Part shown: one piece after another, positions 24,301-35,064 of the stretch
How positions within the stretch are numbered: the first letter of the stretch is position 1
Layout of the letters: every line of letters begins with the position of its first letter
DNA from: Psilocybe azurescens
Taxonomy: Eukaryota; Basidiomycota; Agaricomycetes; Agaricales; Agrocybaceae
DNA length: 64,000 nucleotides
Direction of reading: 5' to 3'
Assembly (NCBI GenBank): GCA_023853785.1
Contig: JAJIRX010000906.1
Location: forward strand, 124,001 to 188,000
The notes under the pieces: generated by a model
What the model was told of the DNA's origin: nothing
The model's input: the letters and a program-made list of their open reading frames with translations, nothing else
The model's database searches: none
Translations under genes and position numbers: made by a program

Positions 24301-24988
24301 ATTCGATTATTGCGTTTCAAATCGTTTTTCTAGAAAAAGCTTACCCGCCCTATGTGGTGTTTAGAAATCGTCGAGAAGAATTGGTCAGGAAGTCTCACCA
24401 CATGGACTCTATGTTGGCCACTGTACCGTCACAGGTAATATGGCTCCAGGGCTGCATGTTATTTGACCGAGCATATCCTAACATATCGCATATCTGAGTA
24501 CCAGCGTCAAGTTCAAGAAGTGTCGTAATTGGGCTCGCTTCAAAGGCTACATTGTTCGGGTTGAACAGCATAGCAGTAAGCCACCCCAGTATAGACGGAA
24601 GACTGCTCTCAAATGACATATGTCCAGCGTATCTGGGCGAGTAGAATGGAATAGACTTGTCGTTGAGCATATCGGAAAGTCTGTTGAATTCCTGACAAAG
24701 GTTTTCGACTGCGCGATTGAAGGCGGGGGTTTGCTTTATGTCTTTCGTAATAAATGCCTGATGACACCATCTGTCAATCGAGAGCAGAGAGTAATGCAGA
24801 CAATCGCTTACACCATCCTCAGGATGATATGACAGTCGAGCTTTTGCGTGGTTGTCTACGATCGTGTTAAACAACTCCTTCAGCAAACCCGCATTTTCTG
24901 CCTGAGGTCCCAGGAACCAAGCAGATACCGCTTCGTGAAGCCCACTGGAAGATGGATCATAGCTGATGGATGTATTAGAGGGAAACAT
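21317..24988 (-). CDS. PLP-dependent decarboxylase with long C-terminal appendage (non-canonical aromatic amino acid decarboxylase type)
   Basis: Group II PLP decarboxylase. Domains in order: N-terminal MFPSNTSISYDPSS; PFYSPRYAGHMSFESSLPSI and NNVAFEASPITTLLE; SHITCDGTVANIESMW; STKHYSWPKAAG; the PLP-Asp region FLVHADAAWGGYF across an intron; and DSVTIDPHKSGYCPYPSGG, whose lysine forms the Schiff base. After the catalytic part, a second half of about 400 residues has QDNPRHIPMYITST, TFIMQGTDKLFLVYRPLF, WRDPEYPSGFCPFYLYG and FTPGAKLYIEVYEDPF. This appendage fits the fungal ncAAAD type described from Psilocybe cubensis. About ten short introns are needed. Near 22023-22026 a C4 run must lose a base to keep frame. 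Substrate (Trp, Phe or Tyr) cannot be told from sequence. Confidence 0.85.
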
Positions 24989-25677
24989 GAGAGAATGGGC
25001 GATTGTAAGAGGGTTAGAACCATGTTCTTCGTGAAAACCTAAACAGAGCGGGTTTCACCCATGGATGTAGGCGGAAGAGCCAGAACAGTACAAATGACGT
25101 AACGGCCAATTTGTCACGCTGTTCTGCCGGTAACACTTCATCGAAGGATAAGACAAGAGGCCACGGGATGGCCAGATATGTCTTTCAAAGGCATCAGTGT
25201 CCGTGCGCCTTCATTTGCTGTCCATCGGGGTCGTCGTTCATAGAATCAGGTAGATATTATATTCAGAAATATAAAAGCGTCGGTACCTCGAGCAGAATTC
25301 TCCTGCCGCTCTCGATACCTCCTTCAGCAGAAAGATATCTTTTTACTAAGTGACCTCTCTTAAACTCTGTCAACACCTATCTTTTTTTTCTCCTACTCAC
25401 TTCTTCCCTTTTCTCCACTGTTTGGGTACAGCCACCTGGCTTCCGGTTCGGTTGGCCCTCCCTGCTCACCCAAGCGCTCAGGCCTCAGGCCTTTGGCTGC
25501 TTGTTTGTCCCTTCCCGCGCGTCTCGAAACGCGTCCTTACGTCCTCTCTTCGGAAACTGGGCTATCTGCCCGATATTTTTTACTGACGGCCATTCTGCTT
25601 TACTTTTAAAATCTGGATTTTTCTTGCTAAGGAGAGAACGTGTTGTGCATGCTAACTGCAAAAATGAACAAAAACAT
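24989..25677. other. Decarboxylase 5' flank and pyrimidine-rich intergenic DNA
   Basis: Upstream of the decarboxylase start; includes a CT-rich stretch around 25360-25430. A plus-strand ATATAAAAG near 25269 has no obvious gene downstream. Confidence 0.35.
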
Positions 25678-25762
25678 TGGACGCATTGGGAATCGAACCC
25701 AACACCTCTCGCAGACCAATCAAATGCTAAGCGAGCGTGATAACCAACTACACCATGTGCCC
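25678..25762 (-). tRNA. tRNA-Ala (AGC) with an 11-nt intron
   Basis: Mature sequence as in the other AGC copies, except GGTTCGATT in the T loop. Intron TTTGATTGGTC after position 37; T5 terminator downstream. G3:U70 and the A5-C68 mismatch are present. Confidence 0.93.
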
Positions 25763-25937
25763 CATGGACGACGTTAACTCTAGCACTCCACCCGGCACTC
25801 GCTATGAAAAAAGTGAGTCGGACTCGGGCTGACTCGGGATATGTATGCGGCGTTCAATGGGATATCTCAGGACGCCTTGTGTACGACAAAAATCCTAAGT
25901 AATGAGTGAGGGAATGCACAAGCAAATTCGAACATAT

Positions 25938-26022
25938 GGGCACATGGTGTAGTTGGTTATCACGCTCGCTTAGCATGCCGATGATTTGCGAGAGGTGTTG
26001 GGTTCAATTCCCAATGCGTCCA
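25938..26022 (+). tRNA. tRNA-Ala (AGC) with an 11-nt intron
   Basis: Same mature sequence as the 21168 copy; intron TGCCGATGATT; T5 terminator directly after the gene. Head-to-head with the copy at 25678, starts 175 bases apart. Confidence 0.94.
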
Positions 26023-26281
26023 TTTTTACCCGAATTGGGTGTACTCGGGTTATTGCTCCGGGACTCTTTTTTTGGGGGGGACTGACACGTCAACATTCCA
26101 AAGTTTTCAGCTTTGAACTGCGTCTGGTCACCGATTATCGAGGCCCTAGGTATCTTCAAAGCGGAAATTCTTTTGTACTTATTCCGATGTCACTGTCCTT
26201 CTGTCTCATTGCGTGCATACCCGCCGCTTATTTAAACGGACCCGCCCGGCCGGAGAATGCAACAGTGCGCCACACTTTGCA

Positions 26282-26366
26282 GGGCACATGGTGTAGTTGG
26301 TTATCACGCTCGCTTAGCATTTGATTGGTTTGCGAGAGGTGTTGGGTTCAATTCCCAATGCGTCCA
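26282..26366 (+). tRNA. tRNA-Ala (AGC) with an 11-nt intron
   Basis: Same mature sequence; intron TTTGATTGGTT, nearly the same as in the 25678 copy; T5 terminator downstream. Tandem with the copy at 25938. Confidence 0.94.
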
Positions 26367-28496
26367 TATTTTTGGTTACCGCCCCTCTAATCATGTCAAG
26401 GTGAAGCTCAGGTAGGGACAGACAAGTATAAAATCAATTCATTATTGTGGGGCTTCGAGTCACTTATCAATGCCCACAAATTGGAACCGCTCATGTCATA
26501 CCTGAGGTTAAAACATGTAAGTCTACTTCCCTTATTGCTATTCGTCAATAGAGTTAATGGCGCGTCTCAAAATATCATAACTCCTTCGGAGACCCGGGAT
26601 ATGAGCAATGGAAGTCCAAGGAGGAAAAGGTCTTTCCATTTATAGTTCTATCTACTGCAGTTACACACTCAGCCAGACGCTGCACGTTATCTAAACTCTA
26701 GAGTCTCCTGAGTGCTGATCTGTCTGCCGAATTGAATTAAGTCATGCTCATGCTCGTAACTGATGGTCTTCTTCGATACGATGTGACCTCCCAGTGAATT
26801 TGAAAGAATCGGAACGTTTGCCAGAATCCGAGTCAATATTTCAAACTCTCACAGGTCCGATTATTAACTATTACTGTGTGGGCAACCGGTATTTAGGCCT
26901 TCAAGGCATTTGAATCGCGTTCGCGTCTTGCGAAGGCTCGCAAAGTATTGCTGTAATCGTACCCGTCGTGGCACATGCAGATGATGGAGGTCTTCTACAA
27001 TACCTGAACATCTTCCATCCAACACTATTGATCGTGTCTGGTTATCCGTTTTGATATTGATGGATATGATGTGTAATACGACGTTAGAATGCATCCAAAT
27101 AACCCTCATTCTTTCTCTCGATAAACCTTTCGTGACGTGTCTCTGCTAGGTAGGTATGGATATTTAATAGACACAAGACTGGGGGAATGCTCAGTCCATC
27201 ACTGATAATCATTTATTTGTCTGTGACATTTGTCTAATATTACCCCACAGGCCCCAAATGGGCCATTCTGATAAAATGGTAAGTCTTCTGATTAACTATT
27301 ACTCCATTATCAGGATACTCGTTTCTAGACAGGTCTGCTCCTTCAACTGCGAGTATACTTTAGTCTCTGACAGGATTGATGCTTTGTAGAGTAAATTAGC
27401 GAGCAGCTCGATAAATGCCAATTGAGGGGTGGACACCTCCGAACGTGATGGTTGCGCAAAAACACAAGGGAAAGAAATTTACTGTAGAAATGATCGGATT
27501 GTGGTAATACTACGTTTCCATTGCAAGTATCAGTGGAATAATTCGTTTTCAGGACGGCATAAATTAGTTACAACAAATACTTATAAGTTATGATAGGAAT
27601 ACTGATGATAGGCTTCTAAAAGAGCAAAATGCACAACGTCAATAAAAACTAGCATAGTAAGCAGCTGCAGGGAATCGTGTATCTAAAATGGCTAGACAAG
27701 ATGAGAAGACAAGACCCATTACCAGACAACTGTCAGAGAAGATGCTCAGCTTAAGTGCTCAGGCTACTCCGCCAATTGGCGTTTGAACGTTTTCGAACTA
27801 AACATTCTGTCATATGAAACCCTTGTACTAGGTAGCTCGGATAATTGTACTTCATACTTGAAATAAGACAGGAAACTGAGCTAGGGGGCCATTTGTGTCA
27901 TGTGTGGCATGGCATATGATGCCGGATTTGTCTGCAGCGCCAAATCACCAACAGTCACCGCCGCTATCTGTAGGGGTGGGGTGATGCTCTTCAGTTTTCG
28001 AACTAAGAATCCTGTCATATAATGTTGGTATGAGACAGGTCTGATAGATATGCTTCATACTACTTTTGTGCCAATGAGTTGAGCCAGGGAGTCATGTGTG
28101 AACTATTTGGCGCCGGTAGGTTTATAGTTGCACAGCGCCAAAATTAGTAAAATCGCATCAGAAAGAGCCCCTAACTGGTACATCTTTTTCGGCTAGATGT
28201 CAGCTGGTGCAAATGAGTGCAGGCGTCCTGTCATATTAGAGCTCCATTAGCAAAGGAATGCTCAATTAGACGAGGCTGTTCTCATGGTGTTGTAGCGAAC
28301 CAGAAAATTCAGTAAGTCATACGCGTGAATAAGTTGATGCTTTTGTACTTTTTTTAGCACTCAGCATAATACAAACAGGAGCTGCGTTACACCTTGGCGT
28401 ATAAAACCTACCAAGCCTTGGCTTCAAAACTCTCAGTTCTACTTCCAAGAATTCCAGATCTTCAACTTGAACTACAAATTAACCAACCTTTTCAAC
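26367..28496. other. Long intergenic region upstream of the 28.5-kb gene
   Basis: No coding exon recognised over 2.1 kb. The last 700 bases hold degenerate repeats, listed separately, that may belong to the downstream promoter. Confidence 0.4.
27791..28240. repeat. Degenerate tandem repeat, period about 205-216 bp
   Basis: TTTCGAACTAA at 27791 and again at 27996; (T/C)CTGTCATAT at about 27806, 28011 and 28227; CAGCGCCAAA at about 27937 and 28134. The order of motifs is kept between copies although the sequence between them has diverged. Confidence 0.6.
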
Positions 28497-31378
28497 ATGT
28501 CTGCATCTACCAATAACCTCACCTTTCGAGATTGTAAGACCATTTTAACACTTATACATAATGAACGTTACCAACGATGGCAATAATAGTCTTAGCAAGC
28601 GACATTGTGTCCACCAAGGCTACAGCATTTGTACGTATTGTCTTTCAACTTTGTTACGTCTCGCTAACACTCACTATGTAATAGTCCCCGGATATTGTTC
28701 CCCACTTCGGCAACAAAGTGGACCCCGCATTGTTGATCAGTGAATACAACCAATTCATCAGTCTTCCTCTTCAACCAAACGAGATCAACAATATCTTCAT
28801 TCGGGGACAAACAGCCTCCACTGTCGCAACAGGGGACAAAACCGCAGTCGTCCTCCGTGCCGTCCCGAGCGAACTCATTTTATGGCCCCAAGTTTGGAAC
28901 AAGACGACTCCTCAAGGGCCAGGTCCCTTGGTTATTAATTCTTCAACTCCCAACACAGGTAACTTCTCCAAATGTTTATTTTGAGCTAGTTAGACTATAC
29001 TAACGAAGCCAACACCCAGTGGTCGCGTCCGGCACTCCATTTACTCTCACTCCTTCAAACTTGGGTGGTTTTAATTACGCGCTTATTGCTACGCAAGCTC
29101 CTGTCCCGGAAATTGTCAATGCGAAAACTCGCTTGCGAGATGCATTGCCTCCACCCTGCCGATGCAAAGAACTGGCAGGACTTGGTCAACTTCTTCAAGA
29201 ACGACACTTCGACCGTCTATTACAACGTAAGTACACTTTGATTAATACCAAAGATTAGAACCAATAGATACCCCAAGGTTGTGGTTGCAGATCCAAAGGC
29301 GCCTGTTATCAGCGTTTCTACGCGTCTTCAAGTCGTTGACGACGGTACAAATCCTCTCAACTTCAGAATTACTATTGAGGTATGTATCTATACGTTACTC
29401 TTAATTATGGCTTAGTATTAACAATACCACTCTTTTCAGAGCTCAACCATGCCAGCTGGCACCGCTGTCTCGCTCTCCTCTCCTAGTGGTCAGATTAACT
29501 TGGCCAAAACGCCTCTCTCAGACGATATCGGCGTTCACGTAAACCTAGCACCCGGCTTTGATGATACAATTACGCTCAATATTTTCCCTGACGCCGACGC
29601 TGTTATTGAAACTTTTGCCTGGGTGTCCCTCCAAGCGAGTATCGTTGTGTCCCAGACATCCCCACCTGGAGGGATCCCTATCAGCGACGTCATCTTGCTC
29701 GGCGCTCAGAACATTGTCTTCCACGACGATGCGACTACAAACTTGAGACACGCAAGTCCTGCGGCCAACAAGATCAAGCAGCAGGCACAGCTTCTGAAGA
29801 CAGAAATCCCGGTTAAGTTGACAGAGGAGACCGTCGACGTTGCTAATATTACAGGCTCCGCCACTGGGTGGTGGTTCCGCGATGAGATGGGCAACCCCAA
29901 CTTATTCCCTCGAACTACGTCTGTGTATTCTTCACCAGGTATTTATGGGTCTACAAAGCTTTTACATGAAAACAACAATGATTGAAAATTGTTTTAGACA
30001 TTCAGCCTATCGGTACAGCTCCCAGGTCGGATGTCGAGACTCTACTCGGTGGTGCAAATGCCAACACAGACTGGAGCGCCGCAAATGCTGTGGGAATCAG
30101 TCAAGGAGCGCCAAACTACATCTACCTCCGCGGAAATTGCACTCTGGGCAACAATTATCCTATTCAAATGCGGTTGTTCTTGATCTCTAATAACCTTATT
30201 CTCTATCCGTCCCTCTACTCGCAGTTTTCGGTCACTGATTTCGACGACGACGGCGATCCGTTCGTCGCTATCCGAAACATCACATCGACATCTGCCAATA
30301 GTTTCAACGTGCTGGATTTGCCTTTCGATCTTTTGAACCCTCAGCCTCCACCTCCAGGAAGCGACCACTACTGCCTCGTTGCTGAGACGCGTAGTCCTAC
30401 TGATGATAACCCGGACCCTGACTGGCCGCACGAAGATACAGGGGCATTTGCCTCAGGTGAGTCGTCAGCTTCACTTGTCCATTTCTTGAGAATAATCGAT
30501 CATGACTTATATAGCTTCTGGCCTCGACACTTGGCTTGCTAGTACTCCCACCGTGTGCTGGAGAAACGTAGCCTACCGGGCCGGTGGCGCTCAACTGATC
30601 TGCACATGCATTGTGAACATTCCTGCAGGCGTATATCCATCCTCTGCCCAGTGGACATTGGAAGTTGATGCCGAGAACGCTCCTGTAGGATCTGCTTGTA
30701 TGTACTTTTGGCAATCCACTCCGCTTAATTACAGTGATTGTGTAACTAAACAATACTGTCTTTTGTAGGGAGGTTAACCGGCTCGGGTACGGCTATTCCC
30801 GGCGTTGACATCGGATTTGCTCAGACAACCATTACGGCGCCTAACATGGTCAGTTACTAATGCCGCAAAATCGTGCACATTAATTGAGCGCTGTAATTTT
30901 AGACCCAAGGATGCCACTTCACCGGCCTCCCATCCACCGGCTATACCTTCTCGGTTGTTTTACAGTGGTTCGCCGAAGGCTTAGCCCCCGGTGCTGGCAT
31001 GAACTTCTCATTCCTTTTGTTCACCACCACACCGCCTGCTGGGTATGCCTCATACCATTTTATGATAAAATATGGTACCTGAACAACGAATTATCTAGAG
31101 CCAATTTAGCCGGTAACAGCCTTGTTAGAGCTGCTGTAACTCTCCCCGATCAGGCAGCCGACTGGCCATTCACCGTTGGCATACACCACCCCGGACTCGA
31201 GAACACGGATGAAGGTGAAAAGAAGAGGAATAAAGGATACCTTGGCTATCGCTTCAAGGAAATTGGACCAAACCCATGGCCCTACGCAAAGGAAGACAAG
31301 TTGACTAATCTGAAGTCAATTGGGCCTACTACTGTCTATTCTGTTGGTGGCGACCACTGGACCTTCAAGTTCAACTGA
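28497..31378 (+). CDS. Unknown multi-exon protein with an internal domain duplication
   Basis: No family recognised with certainty. Start MSASTNNLTFRD at 28497; exons join through FLASDIVSTKATAF to SPDIVPHFGNKVDPALLISE. Two similar modules are visible. Module 1: NNIFIRG, ELILWPQVWNK, SGTPFTLTPSN, FNYALIATQAP, then HPADAKNWQDLVNFF. Module 2: NYIYLRG, NNLILYPSLYSQ, NVLDLPFDLLN, DHYCLVAET, then TWLASTPTVCWRNVAYR. A beta-rich linker and a C-terminal third (FTVGIHHPG, ending GGDHWTFKFN) complete it, roughly 750-800 residues. No signal peptide or TM segment seen. The N-[IY]-[IF]-[IY]-[IL]-RG modules remind me of modular bacterial proteins, so transfer from bacteria is possible but unproven. A one-base shift at the A4 run 29124-29127 interrupts module 1. 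Confidence 0.7.
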
Positions 31379-31821
31379 TGGGTGGGCGCGGATCATTCAA
31401 ATGAAATTGGAATCTTCGATTGTGTTGTGCTGAACGGTTCTCTGTTATTGTGATATGGCTTACGACCTTTAACGAAATTATGGAAATGAAAAAGATATTG
31501 TAACTTGTAACTACGATAACCAAAGATGTACTAGTAAATTGGACAATGATATCCGATGTGTATGTTTTCCCCACATGTGGCCCACTGAGCTTTCCAATCA
31601 CTGCAATGATTGCATATAAAAACCAGTCGACCCGGAGGCAAGGTGGGGAGTTTTTGTGCGGGCGGGGCATATGGCGGTCAGTTACTGATACTTGCCGCCA
31701 CTTCCATGGTAGGCCCCCTCCACGGACACGAAAAGATATATTTTTTCAAATAATTTAACCGTATGATGGCGGCACAGATGGCGGCACAGAGTGGGGTGTC
31801 CACGAGGTACCGTCCACATCA
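31379..31821. other. 3' flank, no gene seen
   Basis: Between the unknown gene and the first TGC tRNA. Contains ATGGCGGCACAGATGGCGGCACAG, a 12-bp direct repeat, near 31764-31787; nothing else recognised. Confidence 0.35.
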
Positions 31822-31906
31822 GGGCCTATGGTGTAGTTGGTTATCACGCTCGCTTTGCATTTTCATGAATTGCGAGAGGTGTCGGGTTCAATTCCCGATG
31901 GGTCCA
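31822..31906 (+). tRNA. tRNA-Ala (TGC) with an 11-nt intron
   Basis: Acceptor GGGCCTA/TGGGTCC with G3:U70, A box TGGTGTAGTTGG, anticodon loop TTTGCA then intron TTTTCATGAAT, stem CTCGC/GCGAG, B box GGTTCAATT in a CGGG/CCCG stem, A73, T4 terminator. Confidence 0.94.
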
Positions 31907-32084
31907 TAGTTTTGCGCACTTGACTGAAGACTTGGTCTTGACGAAGATTTGTTACGTATTAGAATAGTTGGTTATTGAAGGGCTTGTTGCTTCATTCAAA
32001 TCTTTGTGGTTGTTTTTCTTTCTTATGTAAATGATAAACAACATCTGCCAGGCCAGAAAATGTAACAGTAAGGTATAACCATAG

Positions 32085-32168
32085 GGGCTTATGGTGTAGT
32101 TGGTTATCACGCTCGCTTTGCACCGTTGTGATTGCGAGAGGTGTCGGGTTCAATTCCCGATGGGTCCA
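32085..32168 (+). tRNA. tRNA-Ala (TGC) with a 10-nt intron
   Basis: Acceptor GGGCTTA/TGGGTCC with G3:U70 and two further G-U wobbles; same body as the copy at 31822; intron CCGTTGTGAT after position 37; T5 terminator. Confidence 0.93.
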
Positions 32169-32769
32169 AATTTTTGGACTTGTCTCTTTTTCAGCCACAT
32201 AGACTGAGTCATCTCACCTGTTAATGGAGCCTATAAATCCTTGTAATGGGTGCTACGTGTCTGGGCGCCTAATGGTTGACCCAGAACACAATTACTATAG
32301 CTGGAAAGAGGTACTTGTGTTGGAAGTATTGGTTCCAAACTGGTTCCCAGGTATCGTTCTACATCCTTGCAACAGTACTGGGTTCCTTGAATACGGCCTA
32401 CTCACGGGTGGTATTCTGCTCGGCACTTAGAAGACTTATCGCTTTGATAGAAGATTCCGCTACGAGCAATGAATCTTTTGTCCGAGTACGGACTCGGGGA
32501 ATGTGTATTGTCCGTTGAGGGCTTGGTGCCTCCAGATTCAGATAACAATGCGGTCTTGATTGAGTAACCTTCTCTGAACGATTTCTGGTGTTGTATGCGT
32601 AATTGCTATGGGGGTTGTTCGTTGCCACCGACGATACGACCTTCACGTACCAGGATGATATGCTACATTCATGTTCAAGTAACAAGTGTTCCTCACCATT
32701 TCTGTTGCAGTATCCTGTCAGGCAGTTGGGCAATTGTCAGATCTACTTGTGATACAGGGACTAGCAAGA

Positions 32770-34616
32770 TCAAGAAACGAGAGGAAATTTCCTTCCGGGT
32801 GGGTGCGTTATAACAACCCGCTTGTGAGTAAAGTTTTCGACAGAGAATCTGCCATATCCAGAAGCACCCCTACAATGAACAGACATGAATTCTAACAAAT
32901 TCATCATAAATCGTACTACATACCCTAGACCGACTAATCCGTCTATTGGTTCCGAATGGATCGAAGGTCCATTAATATTGGCATAACCTAGAGGTCGGTG
33001 TTAGTGACAGACTTAATTAGGCGAGTTAGAAGAACGTACCTGAATAAATGCGCGACGCAACGCTTTGGGCGACAGCAAGATCCTTGGACCAGACAGAGGC
33101 AGAAAGAGAATAATCGGAGTCATTTGCCAGATCGACCGCCTCGTCGATGGAATCAACTACCGTGAATACTAGTGCTGGTACAGAGGAAATGTCAATTCAA
33201 TTCAAGATCGGTGTTGGGAGTCAGATATGCACCTGGACCAAAGACTTCACGATCCCATATCTGCATCCCCGACTTCACATTCGCTACCAGATGAGGTTGT
33301 ACAACTGCTCCGATGTTGGAGACATCCCCTGTAACTATATCGGCGCCTTTCTCCTGAGCATCCTTCAGCATTTTTACTACACTGGACGCTGAACCTTCGT
33401 TGAAGAGAGCCCCGAGCGCGACCGATTTATCGTTTCCGACGTCACCAGCTTTCAAGGTCTCTATCAATGATTTGATTACAGCCAAAAGCTGATCGGAGAT
33501 GCCACGTTGTGCAATGACACGACTTGTAGCCATACATATCTATAAAATAACCACAATCAGAGGCCAACCACTATGAAAATAGTATTTTAATATCAACCTG
33601 TCCAGAGTGGGCCATTGATGAAAAAACTATACTCCTCGCAGCTTCCGATATATTTGCGTCATTTAAGACCTAAAAAAGAATCAGGACGAGATTGAAGTCT
33701 GCTATGGCTGAGGAAGCTCACGATAGCGGGGGTTTTCCCTCCCAGCTCCAGTACACACGGCTTGAGATATTTAGCGGCTTGCATTGCAATAATCGTTCCC
33801 ACGCGGTCACTTCCTGTGAACTGATTGGAGTTTAATCTTACGAGTGTTCACGTTAGGAAGACATATTGACTTGCATTGATATGTCGAACCGCGGGGTGTG
33901 CGATGATTTCAGCAGTCAACGAAGGAGCACTTTCTCTTGACATCGATATAAAATTGAGTACGCCATCCGGCAGACCCGCCTCCTGGAAGAGTTCGACAAC
34001 AATGGCGTGACTCCTGGGACTGATCTCCGAGCTCTTCAGAACGGCAGTGTTCCCGCATAGAATCGGAATGGATACAGCCCTTAAAGCAAGACTAACTGGC
34101 GCGTTCCATGGGGCGATTGCAAAGCTGAATGATAAATTTTAACGTGAAGCAGCTCTGATAGCGACAATTGACGTACATTACGCCCATAGCTCGGGGTTGG
34201 GTCACAATCTGAGCGCCTGGTACGGTCATCGACGGGTAAACATCACCTTTTAGTCTTTCCAATAATCCTGCATGGGTACGCAACATGTTGGGTACAGGGG
34301 CCCAATTCATCATAGCGAGGTCGATGCTGGCCGCGGTCTCTTCTTGTATAGCTTGGAAGATCTTCAAGCGATACCTTTCTGACTGAATAAGGTCCGCTGC
34401 TTTCAAGTAGATATCACGCCTTTGGGTCAAGGGCGAATGCTCCCATGTTTTGAAAGCCTCTCGCCCTGCTTCAATAGCGTCTTTGCAGTCCTTACTGGAG
34501 GCAGAGGCAGATGTGCCAACTATGGCTCCAGAGTATGGATTGCAAACTTCGAAGGTTTCGCCAGTGCTGGAAGGAACGAATTTTCCGTTGATGAAAAGCT
34601 CAGTGAATGGAGACAT
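32770..34616 (-). CDS. Aldehyde dehydrogenase, salicylaldehyde/vanillin dehydrogenase-like
   Basis: NAD(P)+-dependent oxidation of an aldehyde to its acid. Start [20 protein letters not shown]. Visible ALDH blocks: [14 protein letters not shown] [26 protein letters not shown], the [13 protein letters not shown] cofactor loop, [11 protein letters not shown] with the general-base Glu, [13 protein letters not shown] with the catalytic Cys in [17 protein letters not shown] and the terminal [18 protein letters not shown]. At least seven short introns; every junction I checked holds frame, so the gene looks intact. Closest in pattern to the bacterial/fungal salicylaldehyde-vanillin group, hence a likely role in aromatic aldehyde catabolism. 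The frame stays open upstream of the chosen start to an ATG at 34763, but that extension is not ALDH-like. Confidence 0.9.
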
Positions 34617-34848
34617 GATAAATGTGGTGAGACTTACAAATCTTTGCGGGTACTTTAAGTAACTTGCGAGCAGTGAGAAAAAGACACCCAATTGTAAGCT
34701 AGTCATGCCAGTCCGACAAGCCGTAACGTTAAATGGCACTATAGGGGTCTGTTCAGTATCCATTATTCAGTTTGATTATGAAGAATGCATATAGCTTTGA
34801 TGGCTACCAGATTATTCGGACCCAGTCGTCACAGGTGGTCACGACTGA

Positions 34849-35064
34849 TTAGATCCTGGCTTGATACTCATCTCCATGATGTTTGCACACCTCCGCGTTT
34901 TTGCACCCTTTGCAGTACAAGAAAATGGCAATTTTCTTCTTGAGGGAGACATGTTTGTTATCTTCAAGGGGGCACAGAGACCGTAGCTCCTCCACTAGGA
35001 GCAGGAATATATGTACATTTATCCTGAGCTCTGTAGACAGTAGGAATACAATCAGGATGACCAT
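34849..35064 (-). pseudogene. PIF/Harbinger transposase N-terminal relic
   Basis: The minus strand reads LRINVHIFLLLVEELRSLCPL, then EDNKHVSLKKKIAIFLYC. The second part matches the helix-turn-helix-like N-terminal segment of HARBI1-type transposases (consensus D-S-R-H-V-S-x-E-E-x-V-A-I-F-L). No downstream DDE nuclease domain is present, so only a fragment remains. Confidence 0.5.

Noticed and set aside
21168..26366. Reading the tRNA genes as tRNA-Val because of the GGTTATCAC D-arm
   Set aside because: Anticodon loop (TTAGCA / TTTGCA) and the G3:U70 pair both specify alanine.
2202..34616. A biosynthetic gene cluster
   Set aside because: No backbone enzyme (PKS, NRPS, terpene cyclase), and housekeeping genes (cyclin, Hpm1) and tRNAs lie in between.
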